Of a stretch of DNA of 64,000 bases, positions 8,852 to 18,476 are shown in pieces (the stretch's first letter is position 1; each line of letters opens with the position of its first letter). A program made the position numbers and the translations under genes. Below the pieces are notes generated by a model that ran no database searches, was not told the origin of the DNA, and saw nothing but the letters and a program-made list of their open reading frames with translations. Source of the DNA: a cyanobacterium endosymbiont of Rhopalodia gibberula. Its GTDB lineage: Bacteria > Cyanobacteriota > Cyanobacteriia > Cyanobacteriales > Microcystaceae. The stretch lies in the NCBI RefSeq assembly GCF_003574135.1, contig NZ_AP018341.1, positions 186,001 through 250,000 of the forward strand, read 5' to 3'.

Positions 8852-10465
8852 TTATTCTTGTGATCGCCAAAAAACAATTGATTCATTAAGGGGCTCAATT
8901 GTTGCTCCTGGATAATAAAAAGAAAGGATTTTTTCGGCATTCCAACCTAATTTAGCTAAATTGTAAGATCCGTATTGACTCATCCCTACACCATGGCCAA
9001 ATCCCCCTCCAACAAAGGCGAACCCTCTTAATTGTTTCTGATTATTGTAGATAGGTTTTAGATAAAATAATGTACTGCGAGGTGGATGAAAAGCACTACG
9101 AACCTCATTCTTATGTAACTCTAAAGAACCTTTATCTGTTTCTACTTTCATGGTCAAAATGCGCCCAGATTCCGATCTTTCAATAACTTCCATCCATTGA
9201 ATCATTTTTAAGTCTGCTAATGGATGTTTGCGTTTTTCAAGATACTTTTTCAAATCCTGACTCAAACTTTCAAGAGTTGCTTGTCGATTCCAACGGAAAA
9301 CATTTCTTCCTGTTTCATTAAAGCCATTTTCTAAACTAATAAAATCACGGAAGTTTTGTTCTTTAGCTAAGGATATTTTTGATAAGTCCCAAAGTTTTTT
9401 AGGAGAGTCAATAACCGCCTTAAGATAAGGTCTTTCTTCTCCATTCCAAACATCACTAAACTTAGCCGTAACTCCTCCTGTAGTGGAGGAATAGAGAGCA
9501 TCTACTAACTCATTTTCATAAGTTAATACTAAGCCTTTAGTCGCTGCGATCGCCTGATCAGCTTTAGGACTAGTTCCACTTAGTCCATAATAAACTTGAC
9601 AGTGAATCGTAGCACATAATTGATAGTTATCCGCTTGAAACCGTCGTACATTCCGTAAGGCATAAGTACGGGCGATAATTGTTTGAGCTTTCGTTGCATT
9701 GAGGGGGGCAGATGATCCGATTTCGTGAGGGACAACTCCCCTGAGATAAGTTTCAAGGGGAATATTGTTAACTAAAGTATAAGTTCCATAGGCGTTAGGT
9801 TGTAGCCGCAAACTCCCCCCATAATAACGGGCTTTCCCTTGACTCAGACTAACTTGAACAGGATTTTTTCCTGGGATTATCTCTAAATAATCAGGACTAT
9901 AGATTTTACCAGCTACGGTAAAAGTTGCTCGGGGGGTTGCCGCTAAAATTTCTAATTCAAGATGGACATCTCTAAATCCTTTAGTTTTGAGATTTTCTAG
10001 TAACCAACGACGTAATAAAGGGGTTTCATAAACATCACGCTTTGCCCAAACTTGCCACTGTTCAGGTTGAGTAACCTCTACTTTAATTCCTCTTTCTTTC
10101 CATTTGTTTGCACTGTCTTCCGCGGTTTCAAAAGTAGCATGATTACTCAAAATCACTTTCTCTCGTAGCACAGGTGTCGATAAAGGTTGTTTAACTACTT
10201 CAATAGTAAATTGGTTGGTTTGGATGATTTGTTGTTGACTATCATCGTCGTTAAATTTTAGAGTTAGGATATCCTCACTAGTAGCCGCAATGACCAATTT
10301 TTCTTTCTCTTCTTTCCCAAACCGTTGAACTACTCCTACATCTAGCTCAACATCTGTTGCTGTTACAGGAGAAGTACAAACCCCTCCAAGTAAAATAGGG
10401 AGGAAAAATAAACTGATACATAGACGTTTGCCCCTGACTGGGTGATGAGTCTTGGTAATTTCCAT
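8852..10465 (-). CDS. SpoIID/LytB domain protein
   Basis: An exported protein of the SpoIID/LytB group, whose SpoIID member is a peptidoglycan lytic transglycosylase. The N-terminus has a basic start and hydrophobic core (LCISLFFLPILLGGVC), a likely signal or lipoprotein-type peptide. The SpoIID domain is in the second half: YLRGVVPHEIGSS near residue 240, then KAQTIIARTYALRN, the YGLSG segment and the end motif GHGVGMSQYG near residue 490. Length 537 aa is normal for cyanobacterial members, which carry a long N-terminal region. ATG 10465 is the only start that gives the signal peptide. One HIP1 octamer (GCGATCGC) lies inside at 9546-9553. Role in wall remodelling is inferred from the family. 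Confidence 0.88.
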   Translation of the reverse strand: MEITKTHHPVRGKRLCISLFFLPILLGGVCTSPVTATDVELDVGVVQRFGKEEKEKLVIAATSEDILTLKFNDDDSQQQIIQTNQFTIEVVKQPLSTPVLREKVILSNHATFETAEDSANKWKERGIKVEVTQPEQWQVWAKRDVYETPLLRRWLLENLKTKGFRDVHLELEILAATPRATFTVAGKIYSPDYLEIIPGKNPVQVSLSQGKARYYGGSLRLQPNAYGTYTLVNNIPLETYLRGVVPHEIGSSAPLNATKAQTIIARTYALRNVRRFQADNYQLCATIHCQVYYGLSGTSPKADQAIAATKGLVLTYENELVDALYSSTTGGVTAKFSDVWNGEERPYLKAVIDSPKKLWDLSKISLAKEQNFRDFISLENGFNETGRNVFRWNRQATLESLSQDLKKYLEKRKHPLADLKMIQWMEVIERSESGRILTMKVETDKGSLELHKNEVRSAFHPPRSTLFYLKPIYNNQKQLRGFAFVGGGFGHGVGMSQYGSYNLAKLGWNAEKILSFYYPGATIEPLNESIVFWRSQE

Positions 10466-10886
10466 ATTGAGCTAGATTTATAGTTTTTCTATTTTATGCT
10501 TTGTCTTTTTTTATATCAAAATTATGGGAAATTCACATTTCTTCATCAGTAAACACGAGCCAACTCATTGCCTAGACGGAATCTTATTAAAAATTGTTGC
10601 TAGCCGTATTGAAGAAAATTTTGCTACTCTCTAACACTTAAATTCATAAGTTTTGTAGTATCACATCAATTATGGTAAAATATTACAAATGATCGACTTA
10701 ATACTCTACAAAGTAGAATTATACAAAGTATTACAATAGCAACTATAAAGAATTCACGACACCACTTGGAAGGCTCAAACTAGCTATTTATTGAAACTGA
10801 TAAGCACAATAAGTTGGAAAGGTAAACTTAATTAATATTGACTATCTAAAAGTATTTATGATCTTTGAAAACATTTATATTTCAAC
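10466..10886. other. intergenic spacer with a possible 36-codon frame
   Basis: Mostly AT-rich. A plus-strand frame at 10524-10634 opens with ATG and reads MGNSHFFISKHEPTHCLDGI, continuing LLKIVASRIEENFATL to TAA. Its composition is coding-like, but there is no Shine-Dalgarno sequence and no recognised family. It may be a remnant. Confidence 0.35.
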
Positions 10887-11594
10887 TTAAAAAAGTTGTA
10901 CATCAGTCATCAATTTTGAAATGGATTGCCAATCAATGATATCTCTTAACAAAGATTTATAACCGACAACATTAGGATGGAGTCCATCGGAGGTTAACCT
11001 TGATTGCAACCAATCTTCTCCGCGTCCTAACCATAAATCAAAAATATCTAGATAAGGAATATTGAAATTATTACAGGCTTTTTTAGTAGTTTCTTTATAG
11101 CGATACTGATCAAAATGATTAAAGTAAAAACAACCTAGAAATGGCATTTTTTCTTCACAAACTGGAACCATTCCTATAAAAATAGCCGGACACAATTGTT
11201 GCGCTTGGTGTAATAAATGGTTAATTTGCTGCTCAAATACTGTAAAGTCCGTAAATGAGCGCCCATTAGGTTGCCCTAGCCTAGGAGAATCATTAACTCC
11301 CACCGAAAGGATAATTAAATCAGGGACTTGGTTACGCAACTCCCCACGATATCGAAATTCTCCTTCTAACCGCTCAGTCACCTGAGACACGCAATTGCCC
11401 CTAATTCCTAAGTTATACAAGACATGACCAGTTTGTAAATCCCTCATCCACTGACGACGCAGTCTTTCTGTCCAACCTCCACCAACTGGATCACCATATC
11501 CATAAACCAAACTATCTCCCAAAGCGACTATTTTTAAAGGTCGAGACCTAACAGGCGATTTTAAAAGTCTAGCGGGTTTCTTAACAGTTTGCAT
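10887..11594 (-). CDS. SGNH/GDSL-type esterase/lipase
   Basis: A hydrolase of the SGNH superfamily (esterase, lipase or acyl-hydrolase; exact substrate unknown). The four family blocks are present: block I VALGDSLVYG with the nucleophile Ser, block II LGIRGN with the oxyanion Gly, block III SVGVNDS with the Asn, and block V SDGLHPNVVG with the catalytic Asp and His. The 235-residue protein has no clear signal peptide, so it probably acts in the cytoplasm. ATG 11594 is preceded by GGAG. It is divergent from rpoZ, with about 170 bp between the starts. Confidence 0.88.
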   Translation of the reverse strand: MQTVKKPARLLKSPVRSRPLKIVALGDSLVYGYGDPVGGGWTERLRRQWMRDLQTGHVLYNLGIRGNCVSQVTERLEGEFRYRGELRNQVPDLIILSVGVNDSPRLGQPNGRSFTDFTVFEQQINHLLHQAQQLCPAIFIGMVPVCEEKMPFLGCFYFNHFDQYRYKETTKKACNNFNIPYLDIFDLWLGRGEDWLQSRLTSDGLHPNVVGYKSLLRDIIDWQSISKLMTDVQLF

Positions 11595-11763
11595 TACAAG
11601 GATATCTCCTCAAGCGAATCTCTGAACAGCTTTATGTTTCTGTACGAAGGTTGATTGTAACTTAACATAGTAATCATTTTTAGTGTTGGACTATACAGTC
11701 GTTCTAACGACTGTTAAACTAGATAAACCTTGGTTAGCCTGTTACCCGGACTACATAACATTC

Positions 11764-11994
11764 ATGCAAAAAAGACTTGCTTTTGATTCATCTGAGGTTA
11801 TATATCACGCTCAAGAACTCCTCGATGCTGCGACTAACCGCTATCGAATTACGGTACAAGTAGCTAACCGTGCTAAACGTCGTCGTTATGAAGAATTTGA
11901 TAGCATTGACGATCCTTTAATGAAACCGGCTATTCGTGCCATCATTGAAATGTCGGATGAACTCACCCAACCTGAAATTATTAGTGATAATTGA
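11764..11994 (+). CDS. rpoZ: DNA-directed RNA polymerase omega subunit
   Basis: Small subunit that helps assemble RNA polymerase by holding the beta-prime C-terminus. The product is 76 residues and begins [11 protein letters not shown], with the conserved core [20 protein letters not shown] and the typical cyanobacterial end [12 protein letters not shown]. The frame stays open for 27 more codons to a TTG at 11683, but the known N-terminus and length support ATG 11764. The stop TGA 11992-11994 is followed by an exported unknown and DUF1818 on the same strand, a likely short transcription unit. Confidence 0.93.
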   Translation: MQKRLAFDSSEVIYHAQELLDAATNRYRITVQVANRAKRRRYEEFDSIDDPLMKPAIRAIIEMSDELTQPEIISDN

Positions 11995-12143
11995 ACATTA
12001 AAATCTATGGTAGGCTTACCAAGCCTATCTATATAGACCATAGAAATGGGAAAGAAAATATATATAAACCATATTCAATATTGTCAGTTATGATTTGGAA
12101 ACCCCTTCAGCCTCGAAATTCTAGCTCATATCTCCAGCGAAAC

Positions 12144-12728
12144 ATGAGACTACTGATCATTTTTTTTCTGAGCGCTAGTCTAGTTATAGGGGGGGGAATG
12201 TTTAAATTCTCTCGAGATGATAGTTTTAGAATTCAATCTGTTAGCGCTCAAACCCTGCGACCTGAAGAAGCTGCCGCTATGGTTTATGAAAAATTATCCT
12301 ATCTTCCCAGAGAAAATCGATATATCCGTAAAGATACAGGAGCAATTGATCCTCTTCAAACTTTAATCAGTCGTTTTATACGCTATCATCGGGATTTAAA
12401 ACGTCGGGAACCTAGTGTTCCTCTTGATTGGAAAATTACCCTGGCTGACTATTTAGGAGTGAATGAATCAATGAAAGAGAGTCGCTATCCAGGAAGTTCC
12501 ACTTTGCAAAGTAACCCACTAACTTCTGATGTTGAGGCAATTCAAGGTTTAAACCGCCATCAACGTCAGGAGTTAGTGGATTTATTGGTTAGTATTTATG
12601 CTCCTAGACAGAAAAAACTAAAACTTCCTACAATTCAGACAGAATCCACACCTGAACTTTCCCAACCAACTCCTACTATAGGTCCTGGACTTTCTAAGCC
12701 GGGGGATGCTGACTTATTAAAGTTATGA
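12144..12728 (+). CDS. exported/membrane-anchored hypothetical protein
   Basis: About 194 residues from ATG 12144, beginning with a classic signal or anchor (MRLLIIFFLSASLVIGGGMF). The rest is soluble and partly helical, with a repeated Glu/Arg-rich pattern around EEAAAMVYEKLSYLPREN, then LDWKITLADYLG and a proline-rich C-terminus. ATG 12090 and TTG 11991 are possible upstream starts but bury the signal peptide behind a basic tail. I believe homologues occur in other cyanobacteria, without known function. It lies between rpoZ and DUF1818 and overlaps the latter by four bases (ATGA), so translation of the two is probably coupled. Confidence 0.7.
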   Translation: MRLLIIFFLSASLVIGGGMFKFSRDDSFRIQSVSAQTLRPEEAAAMVYEKLSYLPRENRYIRKDTGAIDPLQTLISRFIRYHRDLKRREPSVPLDWKITLADYLGVNESMKESRYPGSSTLQSNPLTSDVEAIQGLNRHQRQELVDLLVSIYAPRQKKLKLPTIQTESTPELSQPTPTIGPGLSKPGDADLLKL

Positions 12729-13093
12729 AGGACCGTATACTTAAAAAAGGAGCAGGATGGCGTATTGGCTGGAATCCTAACGCTGTTTCTTATCAAGGGT
12801 TAATTGGTGGCAAAGATTGGGCAATAGAATTGACCGAAACTGAATTCAAGGATTTTTGCCGTTTGTTTAAACAGTTAGCCGAGACAATGGAAATGATGTC
12901 TCAGGAGTTAATGGACGCTGAAAAAATTGCCTGTGAAGCAGAAAGCGACTTATTGTGGTTAGAAGTAGAAGGATATCCCCATGCTTATTCCTTACGTCTT
13001 ATTCTCAACCAGGGTCGTTGTTGCGAAGGAAACTGGTCTGAAGAGATGGTAAGAGAATTATTTCAGGTAGTAAAAATATTCGAAGTATCTTGA
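12725..13093 (+). CDS. DUF1818 family protein
   Basis: A 122-residue protein of the cyanobacterial DUF1818 family, a small soluble fold of unknown function. Visible family features are the GAGWRIGWNP start, IGGKDWAIELTETE near residue 35, and the C-terminal CCEGNWSEEMVRELFQVV. The ATG at 12725 overlaps the stop of the preceding gene as ATGA, which fixes the start and argues for coupled translation. An A-rich decayed stretch follows. Identification rests on recognised sequence pattern; function cannot be inferred. Confidence 0.82.
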   Translation: MKDRILKKGAGWRIGWNPNAVSYQGLIGGKDWAIELTETEFKDFCRLFKQLAETMEMMSQELMDAEKIACEAESDLLWLEVEGYPHAYSLRLILNQGRCCEGNWSEEMVRELFQVVKIFEVS

Positions 13094-13400
13094 TTTTTTT
13101 AGAAAAAACAATAATAAAAATAATTTTTAGGTAAATTACTTAATAAAAATAAGAATTGTAAGATTCTCCGATAAATGACGAAAGAGAATTCTAGAAAAAA
13201 GAAAAAACTCATAATAGCTAATAACTTTTTACAGGTTTTAAAAAATAGAAAAATTAGATTAACTTACAGCATAATTTATAAAATCTTGAGAGAAAAGACT
13301 AGAAATAAGGACAAAAAAGCGAGAATAAGAGATTATCTATGTCTCAAAAAAAGAACTAAAAAAAGTAGAAAAATTTTAGACGAATAAGTATATAAAGTAG

Positions 13401-13592
13401 AGCCAGAAAGTACTTAAAAAAGGATTCTACTTATTCTTTCTATCAACTTATAAGCCAGAAATAAATTTAATAGAACGGGAATTATGTAAAAAAACTAATA
13501 AAATTGATATAAATACGTTTGAGCATAAATATTATTTATATAAGGTAGTTAAACAAAGTTTTCATCAAATGATTTCTAATCTAATCAATTGA
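13401..13592 (+). pseudogene. remnant of an IS630-type transposase C-terminus
   Basis: The frame from 13401 to the TGA at 13590-13592 contains LFFLSTYKPEINLIERE then LCKKTNKIDINTF. This matches the C-terminal DDE-domain signature of IS630-family transposases (YSPELNxIExxW), including the catalytic Glu. No start codon or upstream Asp motifs are readable in this frame. The Lys-rich 70-codon frame just upstream (13175-13387) could be further debris of the same element but shows no transposase motif. No terminal inverted repeats were found. This is the only mobile-element trace I see in the window. Confidence 0.6.
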
Positions 13593-13677
13593 AGCTTGAT
13601 ATTATCCACCTATATAAAGACAAAACAGCAAACAGAATAAACACTGTTCACTGTTTTTGATTTACGAATATCTAGAT

Positions 13678-13953
13678 TTAACCCCCAGCAACCGCCGGAA
13701 CAATACTAACTTCATCCCCATCACTGAGAATAGTGTTTGTATTATCTAAAAAGCGAATATCTTCACTATTCACATAAAAATTTAGAAAACGACGGGGAGC
13801 TCCAGTTTCATCACATAAACGTGCTTTAATTCCAGGAAAAGTCTCTTCAAGGGAGTCAAGGAGTTCGTTAAAGTTACTCGCTGTACATTCACAGTCTTTT
13901 CGATTGTTCGTAAACTTTTGTAAAGGTGTAGGAATTAATACTTTAACAGCCAT
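13678..13953 (-). CDS. MoaD/ThiS-family ubiquitin-like sulfur carrier protein
   Basis: A 91-residue beta-grasp protein ending in the diagnostic Gly-Gly (VPAVAGG), the tail that is adenylated and thiocarboxylated in ThiS and MoaD. Other family signs are [11 protein letters not shown] at the start, [14 protein letters not shown] in the middle helix and [11 protein letters not shown] before the tail. It lies 101 bp downstream of thrC on the same strand, so co-transcription is likely. The pairing hints at a sulfur-carrier role linked to threonine/homoserine-derived amino acids, as for CysO-type carriers, but that is inference; molybdopterin or thiamine synthesis is the alternative. Confidence 0.85.
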   Translation of the reverse strand: MAVKVLIPTPLQKFTNNRKDCECTASNFNELLDSLEETFPGIKARLCDETGAPRRFLNFYVNSEDIRFLDNTNTILSDGDEVSIVPAVAGG

Positions 13954-14054
13954 AGTTGTTTAGCAATAACTAATAATTACCAATTATCTAGTGTAGTAAG
14001 AAAGTGTAGCCATCAGGTATAAGAAGTGAGGAAATCCTGACGACTACGCAGAGA

Positions 14055-15347
14055 CTAAACTAAAACTTGTTGCCATTCAAGACGTTCCAAGGTCCGAGAA
14101 CGTTCCAGAGCACGTTCAAAACTATCAAGTTTTGGTTCAATAGTCAGAGGTTCACCGATATATCCTTGAACCGCTTCTTGAGTTTTTAGTCCATTTCCAG
14201 TGATGTAGACCACGGTAGTTTCTTCAGGCTCAATTTTTCGAGCTTCTACCAGTTTCTTTAAGACGGCAATGGTGGTTCCCCCTGCAGTTTCGGTAAAGAT
14301 ACCTTCGGTTTCCGCTAGAAGTTTAATTCCTTCAACAATTTCTGCATCGGTGACACTTTCAATATTTCCATTAGTTTTACGGGCAATATCGAGAGAATAG
14401 CACCCATCAGCTGGATTTCCAATCGCTATAGATTTGGCAATAGTATTCGGTTTAACGGGAGTTATAAAGTCCCGTCCTTCTTTAAAGGCGGTGGCGATAG
14501 GAGAACAGCCTTTTGCCTGTGCGCCACTAAAGCGGACAAGTTTATCTTCCACTAGTCCTGTTTTTATGAATTCTTGGAACCCTTTGTAAATTTTAGTATA
14601 GAGGGAACCAGAAGCTAAAGGAGCGACTACATGATCGGGCAGTTTCCAGCCAAGCTGTTCAGCTACTTCAAACCCTAGAGTTTTGGAACCTTCAGAATAG
14701 TAGGGACGTAAATTAATATTAACAAATCCCCATTCGTAGCTATTACTTACTTCGCAACAAAGACGATTAACCTGATCATAGTTTCCTTTAACCGCCATTA
14801 CTGTGGGGTTGTAGATAAGAGTTCCGAGAACTTTACCTGCTTCTAAATCGGCTGGGATGAAGACACAACAATCTAACCCAGCATGAGCAGCTATAGCTGC
14901 GGTAGAGTTGGCTAAATTTCCTGTACTGGCACAAGAAACCGTTGTAAAGCCCAATTCTCTAGCACGAGTCATAGCCACGGAAACCACTCTATCCTTAAAA
15001 CTGAGAGTCGGCATATTCACCGCATCGTTTTTAATGTAGAGATCTTTCAGACCCAAGCGACGAGCTAAGCGCTTTGATTTCACCAAAGGAGTCATCCCAG
15101 TGCCAACATCAATAGGACTTTCGCTTTCCACGGGTAAAAATACTTTATAACGCCAAATGGAATTGGGTCCTGCTTCGATGATTTCACGACTAACTTGAGC
15201 GCGAATAGCATCGTAATCATAAGCTACTTCTAGAGGAGAAAATGTTTCTTCACACACATGAAGAGCTTTTAGGGGATATTTCACACCACCTTCCTTGGAA
15301 ACAAGATGGGTGAAAGTGGCGGTTTTGGTTTGTGCTGCCTGGGTCAT
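14055..15347 (-). CDS. thrC: threonine synthase
   Basis: PLP enzyme converting O-phosphohomoserine to threonine. The 430-residue protein shows the PLP lysine motif LSFKDRVVSVA near residue 118, the phosphate-binding SCASTGNLANSTAA near 138-151, and the C-terminal TAGGTT and ITGNGLK segments. The extra N-terminal section (LHVCEETFSPLEVAYD) is typical of the plant/cyanobacterial form. ATG 15347 gives the full N-terminus. The ubiquitin-like sulfur carrier follows on the same strand. A desert of 1 kb lies upstream. The gene is intact. Confidence 0.95.
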   Translation of the reverse strand: MTQAAQTKTATFTHLVSKEGGVKYPLKALHVCEETFSPLEVAYDYDAIRAQVSREIIEAGPNSIWRYKVFLPVESESPIDVGTGMTPLVKSKRLARRLGLKDLYIKNDAVNMPTLSFKDRVVSVAMTRARELGFTTVSCASTGNLANSTAAIAAHAGLDCCVFIPADLEAGKVLGTLIYNPTVMAVKGNYDQVNRLCCEVSNSYEWGFVNINLRPYYSEGSKTLGFEVAEQLGWKLPDHVVAPLASGSLYTKIYKGFQEFIKTGLVEDKLVRFSGAQAKGCSPIATAFKEGRDFITPVKPNTIAKSIAIGNPADGCYSLDIARKTNGNIESVTDAEIVEGIKLLAETEGIFTETAGGTTIAVLKKLVEARKIEPEETTVVYITGNGLKTQEAVQGYIGEPLTIEPKLDSFERALERSRTLERLEWQQVLV

Positions 15348-16349
15348 GGGTTTCGATCCTGATTTCTCGTGAATCTTTTACTGAAAAATTTTGTAATCTT
15401 CCGTAAATTTCTTACTCGCTTTTGAGCATACTATCATGGTCAACTTATTTCGTCAAACATACCCGACTGTTTTTGTCGGCATTAATGGTTAGATGGTTTT
15501 GTATGTTCTTTTTATGCGAAAACAGATCTTCTCAAAGTCCTTAAAAAAAGACTATAGAAAATAAAAAAATATTAATGCATTATCAGGTCAATTATTGAAA
15601 TGCAGTCAACTCAGTGTAATAAGACTCACAATCTTAATTTTGATCGATTACAATCAGATAAGACTTTCTATGGTTATTTATACTCAATTATGACAATATC
15701 GTAGTATATCTATATTTATATAGAATATTAGTCAACAGATTCTAAAGCAATTATTGATCAGGTAATTTGGACAATGTGCTTAAATCGACTTAAATACATT
15801 GTCCATAATTGAATGTCATCGAAAACAAAGTGTAAAAATTAAATTTTGTGCCAATGATAAGATTCTTTATTGATTAAAATAATTAAACTAAATTAAAGCA
15901 AAGATATTGGCAGTTTTCTTTTAAATTTAAAATAAATTTAAAAGAAAACTACCAGGCTTTAACAAAATTTTATTTAACATCATTAAATAATTAAGTCCAG
16001 TATAATCTTTCTTTGTCATCCTTATTTTTAAAAGATAAAGTATTAAATCATAAATATTATTTTTTGATACTGCTAGCCCATTTACTCTTCATCGAGAGAA
16101 AGTCTGGAAACCAATTCCACTCCCAGAATAACTAAAGGTAGATTACCTTCAAGACATTCTTAAGTTTCTTAAAATGGTTTCATAAGAAAAAAATTTAATT
16201 TTGGCAGACTATCTGCTTATTCTAATATTTTACTTAAACTTTCCCGCATTCATGGATAATATATGGAGATAATTTTATTATACTTAATCTTAGAGTTTTA
16301 TTTTCTAAATACTCCAAGTTATAATAGACGATTTCTCAAATAAACTATC
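15348..16349. other. AT-rich spacer with inverted repeat and a coding scrap
   Basis: Holds a perfect 18-bp inverted repeat at 15912-15950 (listed separately). A minus-strand scrap at 16082-16156 reads CLEGNLPLVILGVELVSRLS then LDEE and TAA, without a start; it looks like a protein tail and is not recognised. Nothing else is supported. Confidence 0.5.
15912..15950. repeat. perfect 18-bp inverted repeat with 3-base loop
   Basis: Left arm 15912-15929 (AGTTTTCTTTTAAATTTA) is the exact reverse complement of 15933-15950. After one C/A mismatch, TGG/CCA extends the stem by three more pairs. It is about 400 bp from the nearest gene on either side, so it is not an obvious terminator of an intact gene. 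Confidence 0.7.
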
Positions 16350-17534
16350 ATGCTCAAAAAGCAGGTATTATTCATTAGCAATGGAACAGGAGAAGACCTT
16401 AATGCAAGTCTAATTCTCCAATCATTAGTTAGAATTGCTCCCCAAATGAACATTGTGGCAATGGCGTTAGTAGGGTCAGGAAACGCTTACCAGCGTTTGG
16501 GAATTCCTCTCGTTGGACCAAGACAAATGCTACCATCTGGGGGGATTTTTTACACCCATTTATTTAATTTAGTCAAAGATTTAGCATCAGGGCTAGTGGG
16601 ATTGACATTACGTCAAATTCAATTTCTGTTTAATTATCGTCATAATTGTGATTTTTGTATCGCTGTAGGTGATATTTTTCCTGTTACCATGGCCTATCTC
16701 ACTAAACGTCCCTTCGTAGCTTTTCTTGTATCTACTTCTAGCTATTATGAGGGCAAATTGCGGCTACCTGGGTTAACTCAATGGTGTTTACAATCAAATA
16801 GATGTCTAGCAGTATTTACCCGCGATGCGTTCACCGCCGAAGATTTACAACAGCAGGGTATGACTAAAGCTGTGTTTGCGGGTTATCCTATTTTAGATGT
16901 CTTATCCCCTACAGGTAACGATTTAAACCTAGATCCCAAGATACCAACAATTGCTTTACTACCAGGAAGTCGTCTCCCTGAAGCTCTTCATAACCTAACA
17001 TTACAATTGAAGGTATGTGAGGCAATTAGTGAACTGGAAATAGTACAATTCCGAGTTCCTTTAGTGTCTAGTTTTAGAGAAAAAGATCTACAAACTACTG
17101 CAAAAAAACAGGGATGGCAATATAAATCACCAGGAATATTCAGTAAAACTAAACATAATAAAACAATCGTTGTACAGTGTTACTGGAATGCTTTCGCCGA
17201 TATCCTACAACATTGCGATTTAGTTGTGGGGATGGCAGGAACAGCAGTAGAGCAGGCAGTCGGTTTAGGGAAACCTATTGTACAGCTTCCAGGCTATGGC
17301 CCCCAATTCACTTATGGTTTTGCTGATGCACAAATGCGATTATTAGGGATTTCTGTACAAACTATCGGGAAAACTCCAAATAATCCCACTCTATTCACGG
17401 ATGCGGCTCACACTATTCAAACTATTCTTAAAGATTCCCAATATCTAGAGAAATGTCTAGAAAATGGACGGCAACGGGTAGGACAAAAAGGAGGCTCTGA
17501 TAGCCTAGCAAATGCGATTGCTCAATTATTGTGA
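16350..17534 (+). CDS. lipid-A-disaccharide synthase-related protein (cyanobacterial LpxB-like)
   Basis: A GT-B-like protein of the cyanobacterial family annotated as lipid-A-disaccharide synthase-related. Its 394 residues begin LFISNGTGEDLNA, a nucleotide-sugar or acceptor-binding loop, and the second half has ALLPGSRLPEAL near 207-218 and the UDP-binding-like GMAGTAVEQAVGLGKPIVQLPG near 294-315. True LpxB acts in lipid A synthesis; this group is sequence-related but its reaction is unproven. ATG 16350 gives the family N-terminus. APS kinase follows 124 bp downstream on the same strand. Confidence 0.82.
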   Translation: MLKKQVLFISNGTGEDLNASLILQSLVRIAPQMNIVAMALVGSGNAYQRLGIPLVGPRQMLPSGGIFYTHLFNLVKDLASGLVGLTLRQIQFLFNYRHNCDFCIAVGDIFPVTMAYLTKRPFVAFLVSTSSYYEGKLRLPGLTQWCLQSNRCLAVFTRDAFTAEDLQQQGMTKAVFAGYPILDVLSPTGNDLNLDPKIPTIALLPGSRLPEALHNLTLQLKVCEAISELEIVQFRVPLVSSFREKDLQTTAKKQGWQYKSPGIFSKTKHNKTIVVQCYWNAFADILQHCDLVVGMAGTAVEQAVGLGKPIVQLPGYGPQFTYGFADAQMRLLGISVQTIGKTPNNPTLFTDAAHTIQTILKDSQYLEKCLENGRQRVGQKGGSDSLANAIAQLL

Positions 17535-17658
17535 CCTCAACACTTGACCTTAGCTAACAAAATATAGCCTATATGTATTGCCATCTGTCCTTATTCAGGT
17601 TATTCTTCTCAGGATTGTATATAAATTACGACATCTTAGTTAGGATTATGATGCCACT

Positions 17659-18198
17659 ATGGAAAAACGGGGCGTAACTATCTGGTTTACTGGATTAAGT
17701 GGTGCTGGAAAAAGTACCATCACTCAGGTTTTAGGAAAAAAATTGAGTGATGAAGGCTATTCTGTAGAGGTTCTTGATGGAGATATTGTTAGAACAAATT
17801 TGACAAAAGGGTTAGGTTTTTCTAAGAAGGATCGTGATACAAACATTCGTCGTATTGGTTTTGTAGCAAGTTTATTAACACGTCATGGAGTAATCGTTCT
17901 TGTCTCCGCTATTTCTCCCTATCGTGACATCCGAAATGAAGTTAGAGCTAAAGTTGGAAACTTTGTAGAAGTTTTTGTAAATGCTCCCTTAGATGTGTGT
18001 GAAAATCGTGATGTCAAAGGATTGTACAAACGCGCTCGCTCGGGAGAGATCAAGTCTTTTACAGGAATTGATGACCCGTATGAATGTCCATTAAACCCTG
18101 AAATAGAATGTCGTACTGATTTAGAATCACTCGAAGAAAGTGTCAGTAAAATTTGGCAAAAACTTAAAGAGATGGGATACCTGACTGAATCTATTTAA
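17659..18198 (+). CDS. cysC: adenylylsulfate (APS) kinase
   Basis: Phosphorylates adenylylsulfate to PAPS with ATP in sulfate assimilation, in the cytoplasm. The 179-residue protein is full length: P-loop GLSGAGKST at residues 12-20, the substrate loop [25 protein letters not shown], and the lid region [12 protein letters not shown] 17659 leaves the usual short tail before the P-loop. Intactness argues that sulfate reduction is still carried out by this cell. It is followed by a spacer containing scraps and then transketolase. Confidence 0.95.
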   Translation: MEKRGVTIWFTGLSGAGKSTITQVLGKKLSDEGYSVEVLDGDIVRTNLTKGLGFSKKDRDTNIRRIGFVASLLTRHGVIVLVSAISPYRDIRNEVRAKVGNFVEVFVNAPLDVCENRDVKGLYKRARSGEIKSFTGIDDPYECPLNPEIECRTDLESLEESVSKIWQKLKEMGYLTESI

Positions 18199-18476
18199 AA
18201 TATTTGATTATTATCAAAAAATCTTGAATTAGTATAGATACCATAGTGGTCGATTTGTCTATTTCGGGAGACACGTATTTGACACAATCTGTTAATGTCT
18301 AATTCCTATAGACGACTGTAAAATTTGATCACAAAGGAAATTGTAGGACTATCTCTTCCCATCGTTACGGAAGAGTGGGATGATAAAGACAAACCTTGGG
18401 GCAGCCTAAAGCTAGCAGTTATCAAACTCAGTACCCATTGTTGTCTTATCGTCGTAAGTTTATTCCAGGAAAAGTT
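18199..18476 (+). other. spacer with coding-like scraps upstream of transketolase
   Basis: At 18325-18400 the plus strand reads [20 protein letters not shown] and then WGS; after a frame change it continues [24 protein letters not shown], which runs into the transketolase start. Composition and pattern look like the end of a small frameshifted gene rather than an N-terminal extension of transketolase. Not recognised. Confidence 0.4.

Noticed and set aside
11683-11763. 27-residue N-terminal extension of rpoZ
   Set aside because: The frame is open to a TTG, but cyanobacterial omega subunits begin at the MQKR methionine; no Shine-Dalgarno supports the TTG.
13175-13387. 70-codon Lys-rich frame as a gene
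   Set aside because: In A-rich DNA long lysine-rich frames arise by chance; no Shine-Dalgarno or motif, and it lies next to a transposase scrap.
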